A stretch of 64,000 nucleotides of DNA, taken from assembly GCA_963542695.1 (NCBI GenBank), contig CAUTYX010000002.1, forward strand, positions 1 to 64,000, read 5' to 3'. Of the stretch, positions 26,812 through 34,540 are shown piece after piece. The notes below the pieces were generated by a model that saw nothing but the letters and a program-made list of their open reading frames with translations, ran no database searches and had not been told where the DNA came from. The position numbers and the translations under genes were made by a program. Source of the stretch: RUG100 sp963542695. Its GTDB lineage: Bacteria > Bacillota > Clostridia > Peptostreptococcales > Anaerovoracaceae. Each line of letters begins with the position of its first letter. The stretch's first letter is position 1.

Positions 26812-27693
26812 TTATTCAATGTTTTGTACCTGTTCTCGTATTTTTTCCACTTCGCTTTTTAGCTCCAGCATGTAGTTGGTAATATCTCTGTCGTTGGACT
26901 TGGAGCCGATGGTATTGGCCTCTCGGTTCATTTCTTGTACAAGGAAATCCAATTTTTTCCCAACCGTACCATCACCGGAGAGAATCTCCTGCATCTGGTC
27001 AATATGAGAATTGAGCCGCACCAATTCTTCTGTAATGCTGGCTTTGTCAGCAAAAATGGCTGCTTCCAGTGTGATTCTATCTTCGGGAATCTCCACCGTA
27101 CCGTTGACCAGTTCGCAAATTCTTTCCCGCAGCCTGTCTTTATATTCCATGCTTACTTTAGGCGCTCTTTCAGAAATCCTATCGACCAAGTTACGGATCA
27201 AGTCACCGCGCATTTCCAAATCTTGTTTTAATTTTTCGCCTTCTACCATACGCATTTGGTCATGTGCCTTGCACGCCTTGTATACAGCCTCATCTACGAC
27301 CTTTTGGAAAACTTCCTCGTCTTCCTCTACCGGGACGGAACGCATGATATCCGGCATGGACGCAAGCATCTCTAAGGTCACCTTGCCTCCCAAATCAAAG
27401 TTTTCATTTAGTTGATTCAAGCACCGGTAATACTGATCTGCCAGCCCTGTATTTAAATTGATTTCCGTATCTTCTTCCGTTAAATTAACGATCATTACAG
27501 ATACTTCTACCTTGCCGCGATGAACCGTTTCCTTAACGATTTTTTTAATGGCTTCTTCGGCAAAAGAGTAACGACGTGGTATTTTTATGTAAATATCGGC
27601 ATAGCGATGATTGACAGAACGAATTTCACAAGTAACAATTCTCTTTCCATCAGAAGCCTCTCCTCTTCCGAATCCTGTCATGCTGCAGATCAT
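26812..27693 (-). CDS. yicC: YicC/YloC-family endoribonuclease
   Basis: A 293-aa protein of the YicC family, now reported as an endoribonuclease. Family features are the opening SMTGFGRG.., the RSVNHRYADIYIKIPR segment and the C-terminal FLVQEMNREANTIGSKSND motif followed by a coiled-coil end. The gene starts at ATG 27693 and is divergent from rqcH, sharing a 68-bp promoter region. It leads the yicC-gmk-rpoZ operon, the usual Firmicutes arrangement minus remA. Confidence 0.93.
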   Translation of the reverse strand: MICSMTGFGRGEASDGKRIVTCEIRSVNHRYADIYIKIPRRYSFAEEAIKKIVKETVHRGKVEVSVMIVNLTEEDTEINLNTGLADQYYRCLNQLNENFDLGGKVTLEMLASMPDIMRSVPVEEDEEVFQKVVDEAVYKACKAHDQMRMVEGEKLKQDLEMRGDLIRNLVDRISERAPKVSMEYKDRLRERICELVNGTVEIPEDRITLEAAIFADKASITEELVRLNSHIDQMQEILSGDGTVGKKLDFLVQEMNREANTIGSKSNDRDITNYMLELKSEVEKIREQVQNIE

Positions 27694-27732
27694 AGAATTA
27701 ACTTCCTTTCTTTGTTTTTTATGTTAAAATCT

Positions 27733-27741
27733 ATTATAGCA
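27733..27741 (-). promoter_or_regulatory. Extended -10 promoter of yicC
   Basis: TGC-TATAAT on the minus strand, ~40 nt before the yicC ATG. The -35 is weak. It overlaps the rqcH promoter region on the other strand. Confidence 0.6.
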
Positions 27742-27761
27742 TAATAAGAAAGGAAACTAAA

Positions 27762-29420
27762 ATGGCTTTTGACGGAATCGTAACAAGAGCCGTAGCACGG
27801 GAGTTGTCGGAGGCTCTCTGCGGCGGAAAAATAGATAAGATCTACCAGCCGGAAAAAGACGAGCTGGTTTTTTTGCTTCACACCTCAAAGGGACGCTTCA
27901 AGCTATACATGAGCTCCAACAACGATCACCCGGGGGTATTCATAACCAAGGGAGACTTTGTCAATCCGGCTCAGCCTTCTTCCTTTTGCATGTTGATGCG
28001 CAAATACCTAACGGCTTCCTACGTTAAAGAGATTCACCAAAAAGACTCGGAACGAATCATTGAAATTGTCTTTGATACCCTGGACGATCTGGGGTTTCAA
28101 CGACCACTGATGCTGATTATTGAGATTATGGGCAAACACAGCAATGTCATTCTTGTGGATCCTGCCAATATGCATATTATCGATAGTATCAAGCGTCTTT
28201 CTTTTGATATTAATAGAGTTCGCCAAGTATTACCGGGAAAAAAGTACCAATATCCGCCGAAACAGGACAAACTGCCTTTTGATAAAGTGGATAAAGATTT
28301 CCTGGAAAAGCGTACAGGAGATGACAAGCAGCTACTGGATTCCATCATGGGCATCTCCCCCTTGGTTGCGCGCATGATGGCACCGGCTCCTTGGGAGATT
28401 TTAACGAAAATGCAGCAGGATTTAGAAAATGGAAATCTCTCTCCGGCGGTTTACCTAAAACCGGATAAAACGCCGACGGATTTCCATATATTTCCTGTGA
28501 AAGAATACCAAGGAATATATGAATCCCTTGCCTTTACTACGGTCAGCGAAACCATCGAGTATTTTTACTCCCATCGATTGATTTCCAACAGAATCCATCA
28601 GCAGTCATCCAATTTACGACGCCAAGTTCAGCACCTTTTAAAGAAGGCTCGCTTAAAAAAGCAAAAACTGGGAGATGATTTGATTAAAGCAGATGCCGCC
28701 GACACCTACCGTGTGTATGGCGAGCTTATTACGGCGAATTTACACCAAATAAAAACCGGCGATACAAAGGCTGTTGTGGAAAATTACTATGACGGCAGCC
28801 TGGTCACCATTCCCTTGGATCCTCGCTTTGCACCGGCCAAAAACGCTCAGCAGTATTTTAAGAAATACAATAAATCTAAGACGGCCATTAAGGAAAAAGC
28901 ATTGCAAATGGAGGAAACTTCCAAAGAAATCGCTTATTTGGAATCCACTGCCAACTTTATAAAGCAGGCTGATTCCACTGATGCCTTGCAGGCCATAGTC
29001 CAGGAATTAACGCAAGGAGGTTACTTGCGGGAAAGAAAGCAGTCCGAGCACCGGCGGAAAATAAAGCTGGAACCAATGAAATACCATACCAGTAGTGGTC
29101 TGGAAATCTGGGCCGGTCACAACAACACCGAAAACGATCGCCTGACCTTTAAGACTGCCGGACGCCATGACTGGTGGTTTCATACAAAAGATATCCCCGG
29201 TTCTCATGTGATTCTCTTTGCCAATGGCCAAGAGCCAAAGGAAGCCGACATTATGGAAGCTGCTGCCGTTGCCGCTTATCATAGCAAAGGCCGGCAATCA
29301 GAAAACGTACCTGTAGACTATGTCCAGGTACGTTACGTGAAAAAGCCAAATGGTGCAAAACCGGGTATGTGTATATTCACCAACAACAAAACCGTATATG
29401 TGAATCCGGTTCTACCATAG
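27762..29420 (+). CDS. rqcH: Ribosome quality-control factor RqcH (NFACT family)
   Basis: Homologue of Rqc2/NEMF, older name FbpA fibronectin-binding protein. On stalled 50S subunits it recruits tRNA-Ala and adds C-terminal alanine tails to mark nascent chains for decay. The 552-aa protein has the NFACT-N domain (residues ~5-180), helix-hairpin-helix and long coiled-coil middle regions (~180-430), and the NFACT-R domain near the C-terminus (GLEIWAGHNNTENDRLTFK, WWFHTKDIPGSHVI). Length is typical. It is monocistronic and divergent from yicC. The surface-adhesin annotation of older entries is unlikely to be its main role. Confidence 0.93.
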   Translation: MAFDGIVTRAVARELSEALCGGKIDKIYQPEKDELVFLLHTSKGRFKLYMSSNNDHPGVFITKGDFVNPAQPSSFCMLMRKYLTASYVKEIHQKDSERIIEIVFDTLDDLGFQRPLMLIIEIMGKHSNVILVDPANMHIIDSIKRLSFDINRVRQVLPGKKYQYPPKQDKLPFDKVDKDFLEKRTGDDKQLLDSIMGISPLVARMMAPAPWEILTKMQQDLENGNLSPAVYLKPDKTPTDFHIFPVKEYQGIYESLAFTTVSETIEYFYSHRLISNRIHQQSSNLRRQVQHLLKKARLKKQKLGDDLIKADAADTYRVYGELITANLHQIKTGDTKAVVENYYDGSLVTIPLDPRFAPAKNAQQYFKKYNKSKTAIKEKALQMEETSKEIAYLESTANFIKQADSTDALQAIVQELTQGGYLRERKQSEHRRKIKLEPMKYHTSSGLEIWAGHNNTENDRLTFKTAGRHDWWFHTKDIPGSHVILFANGQEPKEADIMEAAAVAAYHSKGRQSENVPVDYVQVRYVKKPNGAKPGMCIFTNNKTVYVNPVLP

Positions 29421-29444
29421 AAAAGCCATTGCCGGTAGCAGCAA

Positions 29445-30317
29445 TTACTTTTCCGGGTTTTGCAGTTGCCGTTCCAAATACTTTACCATGGTTTTGATGA
29501 CTTCGTCTCCATTGGCATTTTGCCCTCCGTTGTGAATTTCATGGCAATACTCTTGCCACTGAATAAACTCGCAATTTTGATCATCTCGAGCCGCGTATAG
29601 GCGGCTTCCTTCAATACTGCAAATGGTATCGGCCGTTCCATGCATTAAAAGCATCGGGACGGCTTTTGCTCTGCCTGTTTCCTTCTGATAGGTACCATGT
29701 GCCAACTGTTTGCCGATTTCATAGGCTTCAATTGCTGTCAGTGCAGAAATACCGTCTCCTACTAAAGGATCTTTGCTATACCCTTGTACATGCTGCGGGT
29801 TCCCCAGCTGCTTTTCATCAATTCCCGAAGCCAGATGTAAGGACGGCTTTATCTTCGCCAGCAACTTGACAAAGTGAACTACAGGCACCGGCATATCTTT
29901 ATATAAAAGTAACCATGGTGCTGATACAGTGTAGCAAGCCACGTGATGGTTATAGGTTCCTCTGGCACGGTAATCCAGGGTCAAGTTACCTCCCAGGCTA
30001 TGACCATACATGGCAATAGGGACACCGGGCCAATTTTCTTTGGCATACTCTACCAGGGCATCTATGTCTTGTAAAATATCGTTACGAGGAGCTGCATGAT
30101 CCGGTTTTCCGGAAGAAATACCGTGCCCCCTTAGATCCATGGAAACCATGGCAATGCCCTTTTCATTAAAGGCGGTGGCAACTCTTTCATATCTGCCGGC
30201 ATACTCTGCTAATCCATGAATGAGACAAACCACCATTCGTGGATTTTCAACCGACCATTTATAACCGGCTATTTTCTCCGTTTTTCGATATGTTTTCAAT
30301 AAAAAGTTATTGTACAT
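29445..30317 (-). CDS. Alpha/beta hydrolase, monoacylglycerol-lipase-like
   Basis: A 290-aa serine hydrolase of the S33/Hydrolase_4 group. The parts visible are the HGLAEYAGRY oxyanion region, SMDLRGHGISSG, the nucleophile elbow YGHSLGG, the acid in MHGTADTICS and the catalytic His in CHEIHNG. No signal peptide is present, so it is cytoplasmic. Such proteins hydrolyse monoacylglycerols or lysophospholipids, but the substrate cannot be deduced. The ATG has AAAGGAT upstream. It is convergent with rqcH and stands alone. Confidence 0.85.
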   Translation of the reverse strand: MYNNFLLKTYRKTEKIAGYKWSVENPRMVVCLIHGLAEYAGRYERVATAFNEKGIAMVSMDLRGHGISSGKPDHAAPRNDILQDIDALVEYAKENWPGVPIAMYGHSLGGNLTLDYRARGTYNHHVACYTVSAPWLLLYKDMPVPVVHFVKLLAKIKPSLHLASGIDEKQLGNPQHVQGYSKDPLVGDGISALTAIEAYEIGKQLAHGTYQKETGRAKAVPMLLMHGTADTICSIEGSRLYAARDDQNCEFIQWQEYCHEIHNGGQNANGDEVIKTMVKYLERQLQNPEK

Positions 30318-30401
30318 ATATTCATCCTTTCAAAAAACACAATGGCAATGGTAGATATTGCCACTTTATTTGCAGGTTTCCCCACTATTTTTTCTTTTTC
30401 G

Positions 30402-30430
30402 TTGCTTTTCTCCTTCGTTCTTCCTACAAT
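30402..30430 (+). promoter_or_regulatory. Possible promoter of the Gin-like gene
   Basis: TTGCTT, 17-nt spacer, TACAAT, about 54 nt before the ATG at 30485. The -35 is poor. A sporulation sigma factor could act here instead, but no clear motif was seen. Confidence 0.4.
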
Positions 30431-30484
30431 TGAGATAAACTCTTCGATCGATCAGTAGTATTGAAAAGAAAGAGAGGTAACACC

Positions 30485-30589
30485 ATGAAAAGAAAGTGTA
30501 CAGTGTGTAACAAATCGTATCGAACGATTGCCTTTCGTGGAGGTTGTATCTGCGAGCAGTGCTTGGATTATGTCGTCAATCATTATTAA
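30485..30589 (+). CDS. 34-residue Gin/CsfB-like zinc protein
   Basis: A very short gene: ATG 30485, TAA 30587-30589, with an AGAGAGG ribosome site 7 nt upstream, a promoter candidate and a strong terminator after it. The product has a CTVC pair, a short hairpin with FRGG, then CICEQC and a Y-V-V helix. This C-x2-C ... G-x-x-I-C-x-x-C pattern matches the core of Gin (CsfB), the anti-sigma factor that blocks sigma-G and sigma-E in Bacillus. The match is by pattern only. Gin of Bacillus is ~64 aa, so this would be a minimal form. It could also be another zinc-knuckle peptide. Confidence 0.65.
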   Translation: MKRKCTVCNKSYRTIAFRGGCICEQCLDYVVNHY

Positions 30590-30659
30590 GGCTGGTCCGT
30601 GCCATTGATCTTGCATTGAGCAAGGAACATTTCAATCACTGCAAAATATTACTGAGCGC

Positions 30660-30691
30660 AAGGCAGTGTCACTATCGGCACTGCCTTTTCT
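30660..30691 (+). terminator. Terminator of the Gin-like gene, inside the opposite gene
   Basis: A 9-bp perfect stem (AAGGCAGTG / CACTGCCTT) with a 10-nt loop is followed by TTCTT. It overlaps the last codons of the flavin-reductase gene on the minus strand. Confidence 0.8.
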
Positions 30692-31289
30692 TCATGGCCA
30701 TTGCCTGCCGCCTTTTCTTTGTTTTCTTTTTCATGACAGAATATCCAAAGGAACCAATGGAACTTTTGGCCAAGGGAAAATATTCGCCATGATTGTAGGC
30801 CACTAGATTTGCCTTATCTAAGCAAATTCTACCGTCATCATCGATTAGCGTTTCCTCCACACTAACGGCAGTAATACTAGCCAAAAACATGGTATGACTT
30901 CCCAAAGGAATAACTTTCTCCACTTGGCATTCTATATTGACCGGACTCTCCTCTATCATAGGAGTATTTGACTTTGTTGCTGCCACTGCATGGAGCTTCA
31001 TTTCCTTAAATTTGTCATATTTTGCCCCGGACCGAACACCACACCAATCGGCCGCTTTAGTCAAAGATGTATCCACAAGATTGATGACGAACTTTCCTGA
31101 CTTCTTAATAATATCATAGGAATGTCGATGATTCCGCACCGAAATATATATCATAGCAGGATGAGTATTTACAATCCCCGTCCATCCAATGGTAATGATA
31201 TTCTTTTCTTTATGTATGTCCCCACAAGACACCATTACAACCGGTACCGGATTTAACATGGCGCCTGGAGGAAAAGCCCGCTTGGTCAT
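30672..31289 (-). CDS. Flavin-reductase-like FMN-binding split-barrel protein
   Basis: A 205-aa flavoprotein of the flavin reductase/FlaRed family, likely binding FMN. Visible family segments are PVPVVMVSCGD, ITIGWTGIVNTHPAMIYISVR, and SGKFVINL, with CQVEKVIPLGSHTMFLASI in the second half. The C-terminal ~20 residues are a basic KKKTKKRRQ tail that overlaps the oppositely oriented terminator of the Gin-like gene, so the tail may be a late addition. Its stop lies in that terminator loop. The start overlaps the rluD stop by 4 nt. The physiological electron partner is unknown. Confidence 0.85.
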   Translation of the reverse strand: MTKRAFPPGAMLNPVPVVMVSCGDIHKEKNIITIGWTGIVNTHPAMIYISVRNHRHSYDIIKKSGKFVINLVDTSLTKAADWCGVRSGAKYDKFKEMKLHAVAATKSNTPMIEESPVNIECQVEKVIPLGSHTMFLASITAVSVEETLIDDDGRICLDKANLVAYNHGEYFPLAKSSIGSFGYSVMKKKTKKRRQAMAMKKRQCR

Positions 31290-32218
31290 TGCCGTTTCCT
31301 CAATTCCTGTAAAACCTTTTGAAATTCCGGTGGTTCCGGAGCCGAGAATTCCATATATTCTCCCGCACTGGGATGAACAAAGCCTAAGACCTTGGCATGG
31401 AGCATTTGACCTTCCACGCCAAAGGGATTCTTTTTGGGACCATAAACCGTATCGCCTAACAGAGGATGACCAATATGACTCATATGAACACGAATTTGGT
31501 GAGTACGACCGGTTTCCAACACTGCCTTAATCATCGTATAAACGCCTAGTCGTTCCAAAACCTTATAGTGTGTCACTGCATGACGAGAATGACTATCTGT
31601 TACAGCTTGGCGAAGCCGGTTCTTCGGATCTCGTCCAATGGGGGCATCTACCGTTCCGGCGTCTTCTTTGAAGCTATTATATACAATGGCAACGTAAGCC
31701 CGTGTAATAGTGTGATTCGCTAGCTGTTTTGCCAAAGAACGATGAGCCATATCGTTTTTAGCGATCATCAATAGTCCGCTGGTATCTTTATCGATGCGAT
31801 GAACGATACCGGGACGTACAACACCATTGATGGCAGATAAATTATCACCACAGTGATATAAAATACCATTGACCAAAGTACCTTCTTGATTCCCGGCTCC
31901 CGGGTGAACCACTAATCTTTTTGGCTTGTTTACCACCAGTACATCTTGATCTTCGTAAACAATGTCCAAGGGGATTTCTTGAGGTTCTACAGATACTTCC
32001 TCAGGTTCCGGAATCGTAATGGTGACTTCACTGCCGGCAGCGAGCTTTTGCTTTTTTAATCTGCAAACAGATCCATCCACCTTTATGTTTCCTTGATCAA
32101 TAAGCTTCTGCAAAAAACTGCGGGAGACTTCTGTCACGTAGGTTGCCAGCAGTTTGTCCATACGAAGACCGGCTTCGTTCTCTTTCACTTGCACCGTGTA
32201 TATCTGCTCCATCGTCAT
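31286..32218 (-). CDS. rluD: RluA/RluD-family pseudouridine synthase
   Basis: Makes pseudouridine in 23S rRNA (RluD type) by analogy. The 310-aa protein has an N-terminal S4 domain (residues ~13-75, SRSFLQKLIDQGNIKV) and the catalytic domain with the signature GIVHRIDKDTSGLLMIAKN, holding the catalytic Asp. The later GRTHQIRVHMSHIGHPLLGD motif is also present. The ATG overlaps the lspA stop (ATGA); a second ATG two codons later is possible. The lspA-rluD pair is conserved in Firmicutes. The exact target uridines are not known for this clade. Confidence 0.94.
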   Translation of the reverse strand: MTMEQIYTVQVKENEAGLRMDKLLATYVTEVSRSFLQKLIDQGNIKVDGSVCRLKKQKLAAGSEVTITIPEPEEVSVEPQEIPLDIVYEDQDVLVVNKPKRLVVHPGAGNQEGTLVNGILYHCGDNLSAINGVVRPGIVHRIDKDTSGLLMIAKNDMAHRSLAKQLANHTITRAYVAIVYNSFKEDAGTVDAPIGRDPKNRLRQAVTDSHSRHAVTHYKVLERLGVYTMIKAVLETGRTHQIRVHMSHIGHPLLGDTVYGPKKNPFGVEGQMLHAKVLGFVHPSAGEYMEFSAPEPPEFQKVLQELRKRQ

Positions 32219-32694
32219 GATTTATCTCCAAAAAACACTAAGGAAATCCCCAGCAGTAAACAGCCCGCACAAACGAAGATATCCGCAACGTTAAATACGG
32301 CAAAGTGGCGCAAATCAAACATATCGATTACATAACCATAGTACAGCCTATCTATCAGGTTCCCCAAACCCCCACCGATAATCATGGCAAGGGGGATGGC
32401 TGTCACTGCCTTTCTCACCTTGAAAAGAAACACCCCAATACAAACAATCAAAAGCAAGCTGTTTATGACAATCAAAACCCATGTGTATTGCGACAGCACA
32501 CTAAAGGCTGCTCCTGTATTCTGTACATAGGTCAGTTGTAATAACCTTCCTACAACCGGAACAGAGGTTCCCGGCTCCAGCAAATTACAAGTTACCAGCT
32601 TTACAATTCTATCCGCTAAAAGAATCCCCAAAAGCAAAGAGAAAGAAGCCAGAGCCGTTTTCTTCGGCAAAGTGATAAAAAGGCGGGGAGCCAT
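32215..32694 (-). CDS. lspA: Lipoprotein signal peptidase (SPase II)
   Basis: Aspartic protease that removes signal peptides from prolipoproteins. The 159-aa protein has four membrane helices and the active-site motifs QNTGAAFS, GGGLGNLIDR and FNVADIFV with the two catalytic Asp residues. The ATG at 32694, just after the divIVA stop, is preferred; an earlier ATG lies inside divIVA. This ATG is in the loop of a 12-bp hairpin that also contains its ribosome site, so expression may be limited by folding or depend on translation of divIVA. It is the third protein-processing gene in the block with rluD and divIVA. Confidence 0.94.
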   Translation of the reverse strand: MAPRLFITLPKKTALASFSLLLGILLADRIVKLVTCNLLEPGTSVPVVGRLLQLTYVQNTGAAFSVLSQYTWVLIVINSLLLIVCIGVFLFKVRKAVTAIPLAMIIGGGLGNLIDRLYYGYVIDMFDLRHFAVFNVADIFVCAGCLLLGISLVFFGDKS

Positions 32695-32712
32695 TTTATT
32701 CCCCGCCTTTTT
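32677..32712 (-). terminator. Terminator-like hairpin spanning the divIVA stop and lspA start
   Basis: A perfect 12-bp stem (AAAAAGGCGGGG / CCCCGCCTTTTT) has a 12-nt loop containing the lspA ATG, and the 3' arm ends in T5. It encodes the end of divIVA, hides the GGCGGGG ribosome site of lspA and could stop transcription in either direction. Confidence 0.8.
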
Positions 32713-33367
32713 CATTGATATCCAGTACCATTGTTTTACTTAGGTCCGGTTTGGAACCACCTAATACAGTGGTATCCCTTCCGGAATGTTCCTTTGGTTT
32801 GGCCATTTTTTCAATGACCGACTCATCCATGATTATGGTTGCATCTGCATCCGGTTTTTCAACAGTTGTCGTATCTTCTGCCAGGATTTCTTCTAGTTTA
32901 TCACTTTCAAATTCCGGGAACATGTTGTCCGTTAGTGTTCTGAAATGTGCCAACTCATCCTGCAGCATCTTTTCGTATCTGTCACGGAAGTTTTCGTATC
33001 TGTTTTTCAGACTTACGTTTTCTTCCTTGAGAACTGCTGCATTATCCTTGGCTTCCCGCAAAATCATGTCGGCATCCAGTTCAGCATTTTTAATCATTAC
33101 CTCAGCACGCTTTTCTGCACTTTTGGATATATCATCCATCAACTGCTTTGCCTGTTCCAGCACCTTTACCACTTCGCCTTCAGAGCCTTTGAATTTGGTC
33201 AAGTCCCCTTCTGCTGATTCCAATTCTGATTTTAAACGGGCGTTTTCCTTTATTAGCTTTTCCATATCTAAGGTTAGCATATCAAGGAATACATCCACCT
33301 CTTCCGCCTTGTATCCACGGAAACTTTTTTCAAAAGATTTTTTTTGAATATCAAGAGGAGTAATCAT
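32696..33367 (-). CDS. divIVA: DivIVA-family cell-division/polarity protein
   Basis: Coiled-coil scaffold that gathers at curved membranes (septum, poles). Residues 1-35 match the DivIVA N-terminus (TPLDIQKKSFEKSFRGYKAEEVDVFLD), followed by long coiled coils (~35-145) and a disordered tail. The tail repeats T-x-V/I motifs (TTTVEKP, ATIIMDE, DTTVLGG, KTMVLD), which look like phosphorylation sites for a PASTA kinase such as the prkC gene at 45-47 kb. That link is inference. The gene follows sepF and is joined to lspA by a hairpin. The 223-aa length is normal. Confidence 0.93.
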   Translation of the reverse strand: MITPLDIQKKSFEKSFRGYKAEEVDVFLDMLTLDMEKLIKENARLKSELESAEGDLTKFKGSEGEVVKVLEQAKQLMDDISKSAEKRAEVMIKNAELDADMILREAKDNAAVLKEENVSLKNRYENFRDRYEKMLQDELAHFRTLTDNMFPEFESDKLEEILAEDTTTVEKPDADATIIMDESVIEKMAKPKEHSGRDTTVLGGSKPDLSKTMVLDINEKGGE

Positions 33368-33373
33368 GGTTTC

Positions 33374-33841
33374 TTACCTCCAATTATCTTGTTTACCTGA
33401 AAAATCAAAGCCACTTGTTTCTGCTGCTGCAGAAATATCAACGCTTTCCGGTGCAAAGATAAAGATGTTTTCTGCTACCTTCTGCACATTACCGTTAAGA
33501 GCATAGGTGGCACCACTAAGGAAGTCAAAAATCTTCCGCGCTGTTTCTGAATCGATTTCTGCCAGATTCAAAATAACAGGTTTGTTTTGCTTTAGAGAAT
33601 CCACCAGCTTTGGACACTCATCAAAAGCCTTTGGCTCAATGAGAATCATCCGCATGGAATCATTTTTGCTGTACATATCCACCACTTTATCACGATTTCT
33701 CTGGTAATTTCCCGATGGGCGGTTGTCAACCTTACGGCGTTCCAACTGTGCGCTGGTAGTCTGCATTTCTTCTTCTGTGATTTCCTCGTCGTCGTATTCT
33801 TCGATACCTACCAAGTCTTTGAATTTATCAAATACTCCCAT
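33374..33841 (-). CDS. sepF: Cell-division protein SepF
   Basis: FtsZ-binding membrane anchor of the Z-ring. The 155-aa protein has an N-terminal amphipathic helix (MGVFDKFKDLVGI), a disordered acidic and Gln-rich linker, and the SepF core (~60-140) with MILIEPKAFDECPKLVDSLKQNKPVILNL and FDFLSGATYALNG. It lies between yggS and divIVA, the classical ylm/dcw-linked order. Length is typical. Six nucleotides separate it from divIVA, suggesting cotranslation. Confidence 0.96.
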   Translation of the reverse strand: MGVFDKFKDLVGIEEYDDEEITEEEMQTTSAQLERRKVDNRPSGNYQRNRDKVVDMYSKNDSMRMILIEPKAFDECPKLVDSLKQNKPVILNLAEIDSETARKIFDFLSGATYALNGNVQKVAENIFIFAPESVDISAAAETSGFDFSGKQDNWR

Positions 33842-33859
33842 TATGTCTTCCTCCTACAA

Positions 33860-34522
33860 TTAGTATACGCGTTTGCCAAAAATGGCACTGCCGATGCGAA
33901 CCATATTGGCTCCTGATTCCATGGCTTCCATATAATCATGGGACATTCCCATAGATAAGTGACGAAATTCCAAATTTTCATGTTGCAGCTGTGCCAAGTC
34001 ATCATACTGCTGCTTCACTTTATCAAAGTATATTTTAACATCCTTCGGGTCATCTGCAAAGGGTGCAACGCACATGAGTCCGCAAATTTTAACATTTGGA
34101 CAGGTTTCCAGTATTTCTTTCACCAATTCTTTTGTGTCTTCCAAGGGCACACCGAACTTGCTTTCTTCATTAGCCGGGGAAACTTGTACCAAAATATTTA
34201 TGGTCAGTTGGCGCTGCTCTGCTCTCTTGTTAATTTCTGTAGCGAGCTTTAGAGAATCTACAGATTGAATCATATATACTTTATCAATAATCTGGCGTAC
34301 TTTATTGGTTTGTAAATGACCAATCATATGCCAGCGAACCGGCTTTACACAATCGTATTTCTCCAGTATTTCCTGTACCTTATTCTCGCCGATATCCGTA
34401 ACACCGGCATCAATAGCCTCATTGATTTCCCGGTATGTATGGGTTTTTGTAACCGCTATCAACGAAACTCCATCCGACAAAGTATCTCGTATTTTTTTTA
34501 GGTTTTGTGCAATATCTTCCAT
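33860..34522 (-). CDS. yggS: PLP homeostasis protein, YggS/YlmE family
   Basis: Binds pyridoxal 5'-phosphate in a TIM barrel related to alanine racemase but without racemase activity; it buffers PLP. The 220-aa protein has the PLP-lysine region SLIAVTKTH (Lys), GENKVQEI, WHMIGHLQTNKV and the C-terminal RIGSAIFGKR phosphate loop. It lies upstream of sepF as in many Gram-positives, where the link with division genes is conserved but unexplained. Confidence 0.95.
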   Translation of the reverse strand: MEDIAQNLKKIRDTLSDGVSLIAVTKTHTYREINEAIDAGVTDIGENKVQEILEKYDCVKPVRWHMIGHLQTNKVRQIIDKVYMIQSVDSLKLATEINKRAEQRQLTINILVQVSPANEESKFGVPLEDTKELVKEILETCPNVKICGLMCVAPFADDPKDVKIYFDKVKQQYDDLAQLQHENLEFRHLSMGMSHDYMEAMESGANMVRIGSAIFGKRVY

Positions 34523-34540
34523 TTTTATTCGCCTCTTTCC

